A stretch of DNA of 64,000 bases. It comes from Pseudaeromonas sharmana (GTDB lineage Bacteria; Pseudomonadota; Gammaproteobacteria; Enterobacterales; Aeromonadaceae). Shown one piece after another: positions 26,330-35,660 of this stretch; the stretch's first letter is position 1; every line of letters starts with the position of its first letter. Where the stretch lies: assembly GCF_042649925.1 (NCBI RefSeq), contig NZ_JBHSAF010000003.1, forward strand, positions 1 through 64,000. The letters run 5' to 3'. The notes under the pieces are model-generated. The model ran no database searches and was not told where the DNA came from. It saw only the letters and a program-made list of their open reading frames with translations. Both the position numbers and the translations under genes were made by a program.

Positions 26330-27976
26330 ATGAACGGGGCCCAGTACATCGTCAGCGCATTGCATCAACAGGGGGTCACCCAGGTGTTTGGTTACCCGGG
26401 GGGCGCCATCATGCCGGTATACGATGCTCTGTATGATGGCGGCATCCCTCACCTGTTGTGCCGACATGAGCAGGGTGCAGCGATGGCCGCCATCGGTTAT
26501 GCGCGTAGCACCGGGCAGGTGGGGGTCTGTATTGCAACCTCGGGACCGGGTGCGACCAACCTGATTACGGGTCTCGCCGATGCGATGATGGACTCGGTGC
26601 CTGTTGTTGCCATCACCGGACAGGTAGCCCGTGATTTTATCGGCACCGATGCGTTTCAGGAGATCGATGTGCTCGGCATGTCACTGTCCTGTACCAAGCA
26701 TTCGTTTCTGGTCACCGATGGTGCGGAGTTGGGTACTGTGATGGCCGAGGCGTTCCGTATTGCGTGCTCCGGCCGGCCGGGCCCTGTGCTGATCGATGTA
26801 CCGAAGGATATTCAGATGGCTGCCGTTGAACCGCGCGCGCCCATGCATCTGGTGGATGACGAAGAACCTCTGTGTGAGCAGGCTTTGGCTGAGGCTCGGG
26901 CACTGCTCGCTGCCGCCGAACGGCCAATTCTCTACGTGGGTGGAGGCGTGGTGCTGGCCGATGCCGTCACTGAACTACGCGCCATGGCGGCGACTTGCGG
27001 CTTGCCGGCGGTGACGACACTGAAGGGGATTGGTACCCTGGACCCAGCCTGTGGGTTGTCACTGGGCATGCTGGGGATGCATGGCACCAAGGCGGCCAAC
27101 TATGCAGTGCAGCAGTCCGATCTGTTGCTGGTGGTGGGAGCGCGTTTTGATGATCGGGTGACCGGTAAGCTGGCCGCATTTGCCCCGCATGCCAAGGTGA
27201 TCCACCTGGATATTGATGCAGCCGAGATCGGCAAGCGGCGCGAGGTCCAGGTCAGCCTGCAGGCGGATTTGAAAAAGGTGCTGCCAGCCTTGGCACAACC
27301 GCTGGCGATTGCTGCCTGGCGCGAACATTGTCAGGCGCTGGCCGCCGAGCATGCCTTCCGTTACGACCATCCCGGCGAACGTATCTTCGCGCCCTGGCTG
27401 CTGCAACAGCTCAGCACCCGGTTGCCAGACGGCGCTGTGGTGACGACCGATGTCGGTCAGCACCAGATGTGGGTCGCCCAGCATATGCAATTTGATGACC
27501 CCCGAGGCCTGATTACCAGTGCCGGGCTGGGCACCATGGGCTTTGGGTTGCCGGCAGCGGTCGGCGCTCAGGTTGCGCGGCCGGATGATACCGTGGTACT
27601 GGTCAGTGGCGACGGCTCCTTCATGATGAATGTCCAGGAGCTGGGGACCCTCAAGCGTGCCCAGTTGCCGGTCAAGATGGTGCTGCTCGACAACCAGCGG
27701 CTGGGGATGGTACGCCAGTGGCAGGAGCTATTCTTCGAGGGGCGTTTCAGCGAAACCATCCTCACCGACAACCCGGATTTTGTACGCATGGCTTCGGCGT
27801 TCGACATTCCGGGCGAAACGATTACCCGCAAGGAGGAGGTGGCTCCGGCGCTGGCGCGCATGCTGGCCAGCCAGGGCGCCTACCTGTTGCATGTTTCCAT
27901 CTCATCGGACGATAACGTTTGGCCCCTGGTCCCCCCGGGCGCGGCCAATGAACATATGCTGGAGGCTCAATCATGA
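26330..27976 (+). CDS. ilvG: Acetolactate synthase II large subunit
   Basis: 548 aa, complete. It has the E of HEQGAAMAAIGYARS (thiamine activation, about residue 48), the FAD region, and the ThDP/Mg motif GDGSFMMNVQELGTLKRAQLPVKMVLLDN near 435. It condenses pyruvate with pyruvate or 2-oxobutyrate, the first common step of Val, Leu and Ile synthesis. No frameshift as in E. coli K-12 ilvG. Overlaps ilvM by 4 bases. Confidence 0.97.
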   Translation: MNGAQYIVSALHQQGVTQVFGYPGGAIMPVYDALYDGGIPHLLCRHEQGAAMAAIGYARSTGQVGVCIATSGPGATNLITGLADAMMDSVPVVAITGQVARDFIGTDAFQEIDVLGMSLSCTKHSFLVTDGAELGTVMAEAFRIACSGRPGPVLIDVPKDIQMAAVEPRAPMHLVDDEEPLCEQALAEARALLAAAERPILYVGGGVVLADAVTELRAMAATCGLPAVTTLKGIGTLDPACGLSLGMLGMHGTKAANYAVQQSDLLLVVGARFDDRVTGKLAAFAPHAKVIHLDIDAAEIGKRREVQVSLQADLKKVLPALAQPLAIAAWREHCQALAAEHAFRYDHPGERIFAPWLLQQLSTRLPDGAVVTTDVGQHQMWVAQHMQFDDPRGLITSAGLGTMGFGLPAAVGAQVARPDDTVVLVSGDGSFMMNVQELGTLKRAQLPVKMVLLDNQRLGMVRQWQELFFEGRFSETILTDNPDFVRMASAFDIPGETITRKEEVAPALARMLASQGAYLLHVSISSDDNVWPLVPPGAANEHMLEAQS

Positions 27977-28245
27977 CACAACATCAGCTCTCAATTCGTG
28001 CCCAGTTCCGCCCCGAAGTGCTGGAGCGGGTGTTGCGCGTAGTACGCCATCGCGGTTTCCGTCTCTGTGCATTGAACATGGCGCCGCCGCTGGATTGCCA
28101 AGACCTGCACATAACGGTTACTGTCGAGAGCGAGCGTCCAATCCAATTGCTGCATAACCAGCTGGCCAAGCTGATCGACGTCATTCAGGTCGAGGCAGGC
28201 GAAGTGCGGCAGGCACAGGCGGCAGCATATTCCATCCGGGCTTGA
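27973..28245 (+). CDS. ilvM: Acetolactate synthase II small subunit
   Basis: 90 aa ACT-domain regulatory subunit (LSIRAQFRPEVLERVLRVVRHRGFRL...LHITVTVESERPIQLLHNQLAKLIDV). ATGA overlap with ilvG. Isozyme II type small subunits are short and give a valine-insensitive enzyme. Confidence 0.95.
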   Translation: MTQHQLSIRAQFRPEVLERVLRVVRHRGFRLCALNMAPPLDCQDLHITVTVESERPIQLLHNQLAKLIDVIQVEAGEVRQAQAAAYSIRA

Positions 28246-28264
28246 TAAAAGGAAGTAACCACTT

Positions 28265-29197
28265 ATGGCTCAACAGAAGACCACCAAATACATCTGGTTC
28301 AACGGTGAACTGGTTGAATGGGACAAGGCGCAAGTGCACGTCATGACCCACGCATTGCATTATGGCTCCTCGGTTTTTGAAGGCATCCGTGCCTATGACA
28401 CCCCGAAGGGGCCGGCGATCTTCCGCCTCAAGGAGCATATCCAGCGTCTGTTCGACTCCGCCAAGATCTACTGGATGGATATGCCGTTCACCCAGGCGCA
28501 GATCTGCGAGGCCTGCCGCGTCATCGTCCGTGAGAACGATCTGAAGTCCGGTTACCTGCGTCCGTTGGCCTTTGTGGGCAACGTCGGGTTGGGCTTGCAT
28601 CCGCCGAAGGATGCCCATACCGATGTGATGATCGGTGCCCTGCCGTGGGGGGCCTACCTGGGTGAAGAGGGCCTGAAGAATGGTGTCGATGTGGCCGTTT
28701 CCTCCTGGAATCGTCTGGCACCGAATACCATTCCGACCGGTGCCAAAGCCGGAGGTAACTATCTGTCATCCCAGTTGATCTCCCGTGAGGCCAAGCGTCA
28801 CGGCTACACCGAAGGGATCGCCCTGGATGTGAACGGCTACCTGAGTGAAGGCGCCGGAGAGAACATCTTCCTGATCAAGAATGGTGTCTTGCATACCACA
28901 CCCGCCACCTCGGCCATCCTGCCGGGCATCACCCGCGATACCATCATCACTCTGGCGCGGGATATGGGGTTCACCGTCAAAGAGGAGCCCCTGCCGCGCG
29001 AGGCGCTCTATCTGGCCGACGAAATCTTTATGACCGGCACGGCCGCCGAGGTCACGCCGGTTCGCTCCGTCGATCAAATCCAGGTGGGTGCCGGTTGTCG
29101 CGGCCCGATCACCGAACAGTTGCAGAAGGCGTTCTTCGGCCTGTTCAATGGTGAGACCGAGGACAAGTGGGGCTGGCTGACGCCGGTTCACGATTAA
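28265..29197 (+). CDS. ilvE: Branched-chain amino acid aminotransferase
   Basis: 310 aa, fold-type IV PLP enzyme. It starts with KYIWFNGELVEWDKAQVHVMTHALHYGSSVFEGIRAY; the PLP-binding lysine lies in GAKAGGNYLSSQL near residue 160, and EGAGENIF and TGTAAEVTPVR follow. It catalyses the last step of Ile, Val and Leu synthesis. A ribosome site AAGGAAG precedes the ATG. Confidence 0.97.
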   Translation: MAQQKTTKYIWFNGELVEWDKAQVHVMTHALHYGSSVFEGIRAYDTPKGPAIFRLKEHIQRLFDSAKIYWMDMPFTQAQICEACRVIVRENDLKSGYLRPLAFVGNVGLGLHPPKDAHTDVMIGALPWGAYLGEEGLKNGVDVAVSSWNRLAPNTIPTGAKAGGNYLSSQLISREAKRHGYTEGIALDVNGYLSEGAGENIFLIKNGVLHTTPATSAILPGITRDTIITLARDMGFTVKEEPLPREALYLADEIFMTGTAAEVTPVRSVDQIQVGAGCRGPITEQLQKAFFGLFNGETEDKWGWLTPVHD

Positions 29198-29321
29198 GTC
29201 ATGCGACGGGAGGCGTATCAGCGCCTCCCGTTTGTTTCTTCAAGAGCGTCTCGATAAACAGCGCTGCGTTTCTCGAGCCGTTTTTCAGGATTGATTGCCG
29301 TATTCAGGGAGTGTTTCACAG

Positions 29322-31172
29322 ATGCCAAAGTACCGTTCCGCTACCACCACCCAGGGCCGAAACATGGCCGGAGCCCGCGCCCTGTGGCGTGCCACCGGGA
29401 TGACCGACGAGGATTTCGGCAAGCCGATCATTGCCGTCGTCAATTCGTTCACCCAGTTCGTTCCGGGCCATGTGCACCTCAAGGATCTGGGCCAGCTGGT
29501 GGCGCGTGAAATCGAGGCCGCGGGTGGCGTAGCCAAAGAGTTCAATACCATCGCCGTCGACGATGGTATCGCCATGGGCCACGGCGGCATGCTCTACTCG
29601 CTGCCGAGCCGCGAACTGATCGCCGACTCTGTCGAGTACATGGTGAATGCTCACTGCGCCGATGCCATGGTCTGTATCTCCAACTGTGACAAGATCACTC
29701 CCGGCATGATGATGGCGGCGATGCGCCTGAACATTCCGGCCATCTTTGTCTCCGGTGGTCCGATGGAAGCCGGTAAGACCAAGCTCTCCGATCAACTGAT
29801 CAAGCTTGACCTGGTGGATGCCATGGTGATGGCGGCCGACAGCAAGGTTAGCGATGAGGATACCGTGGCCGTTGAGCGCAGTGCCTGCCCGACCTGTGGT
29901 TCCTGCTCCGGTATGTTTACTGCGAACTCGATGAACTGTCTGACCGAGGCGCTGGGCCTGTCTCAGCCGGGTAATGGCTCGCTGCTGGCGACGCATGCCG
30001 ACCGTGAGGGATTGTTCAAGCGGGCCGGTCAGCGCATCGTCGAACTGGCGAAGCGCTATTACGAACAGGATGACGCCGCTGTGCTGCCGCGTGCCATTGC
30101 CAACAAGCAGGCGTTCGAGAATGCGATGACGCTGGATATCGCCATGGGCGGCTCCACCAATACCGTGTTGCACTTGCTGGCTTCTGCACAGGAGGGGGGA
30201 GTAGATTTCACGATGGACGATATCGACCGTCTGTCACGCCGCGTGCCCCACCTGTGCAAGGTGGCGCCGTCGACCCAGAAATACCATATGGAAGATGTCC
30301 ACCGCGCCGGTGGCGTCATCGGTATCCTGGGGGAGTTGGCTCGCGCCGGCCTGTTGCACACCGAGGTGCGTAATGTGCTCGGACTATCGCTGGCCGAGTT
30401 GCTGGAGCGTTACGACGTGATGCGTACCCAGGATGCAGCGGTGCTCGATTTCTATCGCGCCGGCCCCGCAGGTATCCGTACCACCAAGGCCTTCAGTCAG
30501 GATTGCCGTTGGCCAACGCTGGATCAGGATCGTGTCGAAGGCTGCATCCGCTCCAAGGAACATGCTTACAGTCAGGACGGCGGCCTGGCGGTGCTGTCGG
30601 GCAATCTGGCGTTGAATGGGTGTATCGTCAAGACGGCGGGTGTCGATGAATCCAACCTGATCTTCTCCGGTCCTGCGCGCGTCTTCGAGAGTCAGGACGA
30701 CGCTGTGGCGGCGATCCTGGGTGGTAACGTCAAGGCGGGTGATGTGGTCGTTATTCGCTACGAAGGTCCAAAAGGCGGACCCGGGATGCAGGAGATGCTC
30801 TATCCGACCTCGTATCTGAAATCGATGGGATTGGGCAAGGCGTGTGCCTTGATCACCGACGGTCGTTTCTCCGGCGGCACCTCAGGGCTGTCGATCGGCC
30901 ACGTCTCGCCCGAGGCGGCAGCGGGGGGCAACATCGGCCTGGTGCAGGAGGGCGATCTGATCCATATCCATATCCCGGAGCGCCGTATCGAAATGGCCAT
31001 CTCCGATGCGGAGCTGGCAGCACGCCGTGCGGCGATGGAGGCCAAGGGCGCGGCAGCGTGGAAGCCGGTCAGCCGTCAGCGCGAGGTCTCGTTCGCCCTG
31101 AAGGCGTATGCGATGCTGGCGACCAGTGCCGACCGCGGCGCGGTGCGGGATCGTAGCAAGCTGGAGGAGTAA
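29322..31172 (+). CDS. ilvD: Dihydroxy-acid dehydratase
   Basis: 616 aa from the ATG at 29322 (MPKYRSATTTQGRNMAGARALWRATG), the usual start. Cysteines for the Fe-S cluster are in ISNCDKITPG and CPTCGSCSGMFTANSMNCL. It dehydrates 2,3-dihydroxy acids to 2-keto acids in Ile and Val synthesis. Three bases separate it from ilvA. Confidence 0.97.
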   Translation: MPKYRSATTTQGRNMAGARALWRATGMTDEDFGKPIIAVVNSFTQFVPGHVHLKDLGQLVAREIEAAGGVAKEFNTIAVDDGIAMGHGGMLYSLPSRELIADSVEYMVNAHCADAMVCISNCDKITPGMMMAAMRLNIPAIFVSGGPMEAGKTKLSDQLIKLDLVDAMVMAADSKVSDEDTVAVERSACPTCGSCSGMFTANSMNCLTEALGLSQPGNGSLLATHADREGLFKRAGQRIVELAKRYYEQDDAAVLPRAIANKQAFENAMTLDIAMGGSTNTVLHLLASAQEGGVDFTMDDIDRLSRRVPHLCKVAPSTQKYHMEDVHRAGGVIGILGELARAGLLHTEVRNVLGLSLAELLERYDVMRTQDAAVLDFYRAGPAGIRTTKAFSQDCRWPTLDQDRVEGCIRSKEHAYSQDGGLAVLSGNLALNGCIVKTAGVDESNLIFSGPARVFESQDDAVAAILGGNVKAGDVVVIRYEGPKGGPGMQEMLYPTSYLKSMGLGKACALITDGRFSGGTSGLSIGHVSPEAAAGGNIGLVQEGDLIHIHIPERRIEMAISDAELAARRAAMEAKGAAAWKPVSRQREVSFALKAYAMLATSADRGAVRDRSKLEE

Positions 31173-31174
31173 GC

Positions 31175-32707
31175 ATGTCCAGTCAGCCTGAGTCCGCTGG
31201 GGACTATCTACGCAAAATACTGTTATCCCCTGTCTACGAGGTGGCGAAAGTCACCCCGTTACAGGTGCTGAAGAAACTGTCGGATCGCCTCGGCAATCAT
31301 GTCGCGCTCAAGCGCGAAGACTTGCAGCCGGTGCATTCATTCAAGCTGCGCGGTGCCTACAACAAGATCGCCGGCCTTTCCGAGGAGCAACGGGCGCGCG
31401 GTGTCATTGCCGCCTCCGCCGGTAACCATGCCCAGGGCGTAGCGCTGTCCGGTGCCCGCCTGAACATCAAGGCCACCATCGTCATGCCGACCACGACACC
31501 GGATATCAAGGTCGATGCGGTGCGCCGCATGGGTGGCAACGTGCTGTTGTTCGGCAACAACTTTGATGAGGCGTATGCCGAGAGCAAGCGTCTGGCCGAA
31601 TTGCACGGCTATACGCTGATTCCGCCGTTCGATGATGTCGAGGTCATCGCCGGGCAAGGCACCATAGGCCGCGAGCTGCTGGAGCAGGATACTCGCCTGA
31701 CCCATGTGTTTGTGCCGGTTGGTGGTGGTGGACTGGCGGCCGGCGTGGCGGTGTATATCAAGCAACTGCTGCCGCAGGTGAAAGTCATTGGTGTCGAAGC
31801 CGAGGGCTCGGCCTGCCTGCAGGCGGCCTGGGAAGCGGGCACGCCCGTCAACCTGGAGCGGGTGTCGCTGTTTGCCGACGGTGTAGCGGTCAAGCGCATC
31901 GGTGAGGAGACCTTTCGTCTCTGCCTCCAGTACTTGGATGAGGTGATCACCGTCAGCAATGACGAGATTTGTGCCGCGCTGAAGGATATCTTCGAGGATA
32001 CCCGTGCCATCGCCGAGCCCTCCGGGGCGCTGTCGCTGGCGGGCCTGAAGAAGTATGCCGAGGAGCGCCAGCTGGTGGGCGGGCGTCTGGCGGCGATCCT
32101 CTCCGGAGCCAACGTCAATTTCCACAACCTGCGCTATGTCTCCGAACGCTGCGAGATCGGTGAAAAGCGTGAAGGCATGCTGGCGGTGACGATCCCGGAA
32201 CGCAAAGGCGCTTTCCTCGATTTCTGCCATCGCCTCGGCAAGCGGGTGGTCACCGAGTTCAACTATCGCTACTCGTCCGCCGATCAGGCCACGTTGTTCG
32301 TTGGCGTGCGCTTGTCGCGTGGCAGCGAGGAGCTGCGGCAGATCATCGATGATCTGCAGGCGGCGGGCTATCCGGTCATCAATATGACCGATAACGATCT
32401 GGCGAAGAACCATGTGCGCTACATGGTCGGCGGTCGGCCTTGTGCTTCGTTGACCGAGCGTCTGCTGAGCTTCGAATTTCCGGAACAGCCAGGGGCTCTG
32501 CTGCGCTTTCTCGAGACGCTGGGCAGTCGCTGGAACATCACGCTGTTCCATTATCGTAATCACGGTGCGGATTACGGGCGCGTATTGTGCGCGTTCGAAC
32601 TGGCGGCCAGCGATGATGACGAGTTCCAGCAACATCTGCGCGAGCTGGGTTATGTCTGGCACGATGTGTCGGCCGATCCGGCCTACCGGCTATTTCTGGC
32701 CCCCTGA
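31175..32707 (+). CDS. ilvA: Threonine deaminase, biosynthetic
   Basis: 510 aa. PLP lysine in HSFKLRGAYNKI near residue 57; the phosphate-binding GGGGLAAGV loop near 188; two C-terminal ACT-like regulatory domains (about 335-505; EKREGMLAVTIPERKGAFLDFC and LLSFEFPEQPGALLRFLE). It converts threonine to 2-oxobutyrate, with allosteric inhibition by isoleucine. Last gene of the ilv operon, followed by a terminator. Confidence 0.97.
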   Translation: MSSQPESAGDYLRKILLSPVYEVAKVTPLQVLKKLSDRLGNHVALKREDLQPVHSFKLRGAYNKIAGLSEEQRARGVIAASAGNHAQGVALSGARLNIKATIVMPTTTPDIKVDAVRRMGGNVLLFGNNFDEAYAESKRLAELHGYTLIPPFDDVEVIAGQGTIGRELLEQDTRLTHVFVPVGGGGLAAGVAVYIKQLLPQVKVIGVEAEGSACLQAAWEAGTPVNLERVSLFADGVAVKRIGEETFRLCLQYLDEVITVSNDEICAALKDIFEDTRAIAEPSGALSLAGLKKYAEERQLVGGRLAAILSGANVNFHNLRYVSERCEIGEKREGMLAVTIPERKGAFLDFCHRLGKRVVTEFNYRYSSADQATLFVGVRLSRGSEELRQIIDDLQAAGYPVINMTDNDLAKNHVRYMVGGRPCASLTERLLSFEFPEQPGALLRFLETLGSRWNITLFHYRNHGADYGRVLCAFELAASDDDEFQQHLRELGYVWHDVSADPAYRLFLAP

Positions 32708-32721
32708 GGGGTGGCGATCCA

Positions 32722-32744
32722 GGGGGCCGACGGCCCCTTTTTTT
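32722..32744 (+). terminator. Terminator of the ilv operon
   Basis: GGGGCC-GAC-GGCCCC stem followed by seven T, 15 bases after the ilvA stop. Confidence 0.9.
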
Positions 32745-33046
32745 CGCGTTGGATTATATCAGCAACCCGTGCCGTGATTGAAAATAGATAATCGAACTGA
32801 CAAACCAGGCGTGCAATGCTCTCACCGGGCTTCGCCGGCGAATTGTGAATTAATGCGTTGTTTTTGATTGGGTTGTTAATTACTGATTATCGGGAAAAGT
32901 AATTATAGTGCGCTCTTTTTTTATGGATGGGCTTAACCTAGGCTGAATCGTCGGGTGAATGTGTACGGACAGAATGGGTTCGCCTGATATTATCGCGGTC
33001 GCTTTTTGTCCCTTAAAGGACTGTGTCACCAAACAGGAGAATATCG
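32745..33046 (+). promoter_or_regulatory. Gene-free region upstream of the DUF2860 gene
   Basis: About 300 bases without a coding region, AT-rich in the middle (32850-32930). It ends in a clear AACAGGAG ribosome site at 33033-33040. It must contain the promoter of the outer-membrane protein gene; I cannot assign promoter boxes with confidence. Confidence 0.4.
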
Positions 33047-34042
33047 ATGAACAAGTTGATGCTGGCAGTCAGTCTGGGGTTATTGAGTCAGGCCGCGATG
33101 GCCGAGATGGCCCCGATTCCGCAGCAGAGTGGTTTCTCAGGCTTTGGTCTGCTTGGTGCAGGCTACAGCAAGGTGGATTCCAATGTCGTGGTTGGTCCGG
33201 ATGACGATGCCAGCCGCCGTTTGAACTCGCTCTCCAGCCAGACAAGCAGCGATGCCGGTAAAGCCGATATCAATCTCGACCTGCGTTACACCTTTGCCGA
33301 TACCCGTACCCAGCTGTTCCTTGGCAACCTGATTCAGGATGCGGTGCGTCTGGACTTCACCCAGCAATTTGGCGTGCGTCAGCAGTTTGGTGACAAGGGC
33401 ATAGTGTCTGCGGCCTATGTCTTCTCCGGGATCCCAGGTGACGTCTGGAGCGATCCGTATAAAGTCGGCGACCGCGATACCACGGATCGCAAGAGCAATG
33501 GTCTGCGCCTGGGCTGGGATGGTATCTGGGGCAGCCAGTTCTCGACCAACTATACCGTGCGCAGCATCGACATCGAGAATGAACAGAGTGGTTCCGCGCT
33601 GGCGCTGACTCCGGCGCAGCAGGCCTCGCTGGACCGGAATGGCAAGATGCAGACACTGGATCTCGCGTACAACTTCGTTGGCCCTCAGGGCAGCGTGCTG
33701 TCGCCGATGATTAGCTATACCCGCAACGATGCGGATGGCGACGCGGCCAGTTATGACCGGACCGCTCTGCAGTTGACCTATGCCCTGCGTCAGGCCAAGT
33801 ACAGCCTGGTCACCAACGTCGCATTTGGTCAGCTGGAATATGATGAGGTCAACCCGGTATTCGGGCGCATCGTCAAGGCCGATGAATGGGGTGTGAATGC
33901 CAACTTCTTCTGGCACAGTCTGTGGGATGTCAAACCGCTGAGTGCTGTTTTCAGCGCCAGCTACGGGAACTCTGATGCCAACGTCGATTTCTTCGATACC
34001 GAGCTCAGTCGGGTGAGTGCCGGTTTGATGTACTCGTTCTAA
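33047..34042 (+). CDS. DUF2860 family outer-membrane protein
   Basis: 331 aa from the ATG at 33047. Signal peptide MNKLMLAVSLGLLSQAAMA, then IPQQSGFSGFGLLGAGYSKV, RTQLFLGN, and alternating hydrophobic strands up to a C-terminal aromatic residue (SAGLMYSF), as in outer-membrane beta-barrels. DUF2860 proteins occur in Vibrio and Aeromonas relatives; some resemble OmpL-type porins. Substrate unknown. Single-gene unit with its own terminator. Confidence 0.85.
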   Translation: MNKLMLAVSLGLLSQAAMAEMAPIPQQSGFSGFGLLGAGYSKVDSNVVVGPDDDASRRLNSLSSQTSSDAGKADINLDLRYTFADTRTQLFLGNLIQDAVRLDFTQQFGVRQQFGDKGIVSAAYVFSGIPGDVWSDPYKVGDRDTTDRKSNGLRLGWDGIWGSQFSTNYTVRSIDIENEQSGSALALTPAQQASLDRNGKMQTLDLAYNFVGPQGSVLSPMISYTRNDADGDAASYDRTALQLTYALRQAKYSLVTNVAFGQLEYDEVNPVFGRIVKADEWGVNANFFWHSLWDVKPLSAVFSASYGNSDANVDFFDTELSRVSAGLMYSF

Positions 34043-34060
34043 AGCGCTTCATGGCAAAGG

Positions 34061-34088
34061 AAAACGGCTCCCGCGGGAGCCGTTTTTT
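34061..34088. terminator. Bidirectional terminator between DUF2860 gene and amtB
   Basis: AAAACGGCTCCC-GC-GGGAGCCGTTTTTT: a ten-base stem with A run on one side and T run on the other, placed between two convergent genes, so usable in both directions. Confidence 0.92.
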
Positions 34089-34102
34089 GTTGTGCCTGGG
34101 TG

Positions 34103-35332
34103 TCAGATTTGCACTTCGTGAGCGGTGGCGCTGATCTTGTGAATCGCCAGGTCGGCTCCTTGATGTTCGTCTTCCTGGGACAGGCGCAGACCGACGGCCA
34201 GACGCATGCCACCGTAGATGATCAGGGCCCCAACAACGGCAATGGTGACACCCATCAGGGTGCCCAGCAGTTGGCTCATGAAACTGACGCCGCCGAGGCC
34301 ACCCAGCGAGGTACTGCCGAAGATGCCGGCGGCAATGCCGCCCCAGGCGCCGCACAAGCCGTGCAGCGGCCAGACACCCAGCACGTCGTCGATCTTCGGC
34401 TTACGTTGCAGCCAGGTGAAGACCAGAATGAAGATGGCACTCGCCACGCCGCCGACCACCAGGGCACCGACCGGGTGCATCAGATCGGAGCCGGCACAGA
34501 CCGCGACCAGGCCAGCCAGCGGACCGTTGTGCACGAAACCCGGGTCATTGCGTCCGAGCAGTAATGCCACCAGGGTGCCACCGACCATGGCCATCAGCGA
34601 ATTGACGGCGACCAGGCCACTGATGGCGGAGAGTTTCTGTGCGGACATGACGTTGAAGCCAAACCAGCCAACGATCAGGATCCAGGCGCCCAGGGCCAGC
34701 ATCGGAATGCTGGATGGCGCAAAGCCGATGGTCTGACCGTTACGTACGCGACCACGGCGGGTGCCGAGCAGGAACAGTGCCACCAGGCCGATCCAGCCAC
34801 CGACCGCATGGACGACGACAGAGCCCGCGAAGTCATGGAAAGTGGCACCAAACTGCGCCAGCAGCCACTCCTGGACGCCGAAACGGGCGTTCCAGGCAAT
34901 GCCTTCAAAGAGTGGGTAAACCAGGCCGACAATCAGGAACGAGCAGATCAGCATCGGATAGAAGCGGGCGCGTTCGGCGATGCCGCCACTGACGATGGCA
35001 GGAATGGCCGCGGCAAAGGTCAGCAGGAAGAAGAATTTGGTCAGGTCAAAACCATGATTGCTGACCAGCTCGCTGGCGCTGCCCATGAAGGTCTGGCCAT
35101 AGGCGATGCAGTAGCCAAAGAAGAAATAGGCGATGGTGGAGACGGCAAAGTCGGTAATGATCTTCACCAGGGCATTGACCTGATTCTTGCCGCGCACTGT
35201 ACCCAGTTCAAGGAACGCGAATCCGGCATGCATCGCCAGTACCATGATGGCACCCAACAGGATAAACAGCGTATCCGAACTTGTGACCAGTGTTTCCACG
35301 GCACTGTTTACATCAACCACACCCACCTCCAT
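34103..35332 (-). CDS. amtB: Ammonium transporter
   Basis: 409 aa from the ATG at 35332; an in-frame start 51 bases upstream is less likely. Eleven hydrophobic segments are expected. Typical Amt blocks: GAIMVLAMHAGFAFLELGTVRGKN, FHDFAGSVVVHAVGGWIGL (conserved D and H of the conduction path), and MHPVGALVVGGVASAIFIL. It transports ammonium or ammonia across the inner membrane. There is no glnK next to it, unlike the common glnK-amtB pair. The short C-terminal tail SQEDEHQGADLAIHK keeps the DEHQG type motif. Confidence 0.94.
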   Translation of the reverse strand: MEVGVVDVNSAVETLVTSSDTLFILLGAIMVLAMHAGFAFLELGTVRGKNQVNALVKIITDFAVSTIAYFFFGYCIAYGQTFMGSASELVSNHGFDLTKFFFLLTFAAAIPAIVSGGIAERARFYPMLICSFLIVGLVYPLFEGIAWNARFGVQEWLLAQFGATFHDFAGSVVVHAVGGWIGLVALFLLGTRRGRVRNGQTIGFAPSSIPMLALGAWILIVGWFGFNVMSAQKLSAISGLVAVNSLMAMVGGTLVALLLGRNDPGFVHNGPLAGLVAVCAGSDLMHPVGALVVGGVASAIFILVFTWLQRKPKIDDVLGVWPLHGLCGAWGGIAAGIFGSTSLGGLGGVSFMSQLLGTLMGVTIAVVGALIIYGGMRLAVGLRLSQEDEHQGADLAIHKISATAHEVQI

Positions 35333-35660
35333 CACCACAGTTTGATTAGTGGCCTTGCCTGGCCTTGTTTGTTTCGTCAGCACTCATCTGGCGCATACGC
35401 CTTAATGCGGGGAGCCCCACTGGTGCAGCGGCAGCCTGTTATTCATGAAGTGTACCAAGTTGTCAGCATCGCCGGCGTTGACTGCTTAACCGTATGAGAT
35501 GTAATGAAATTTTAGAGCGGTGAATCACCTGGGGATCCCGAGCGGGCGCTGCGGGGTTGGCACTGCCATGGTGCCCAGTTATGGTGCGGTGCACCTATTT
35601 GCAAGGCCTGAGTCCACAGCGGTGCCCTGTCAAAGAGCCAGGGCACCATCCGTGGGCTTG
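35333..35660. other. Gene-free stretch between amtB and the LtaS-like gene
   Basis: 328 bases with no convincing coding region, repeat or RNA. It must hold the promoter of amtB; I see no sigma-54 element that I would defend. Confidence 0.4.

Noticed and set aside
31337..32662. 441-codon open frame antisense to ilvA.
   Set aside because: Shadow of ilvA; no family and no ribosome site.
34103..35332. Search for a glnK gene coupled to amtB.
   Set aside because: No P-II gene on either side in this window.
35333..35660. Possible small RNA or sigma-54 promoter between amtB and the LtaS-like gene.
   Set aside because: No convincing GG-N10-GC box or stable hairpin with T run found by eye.
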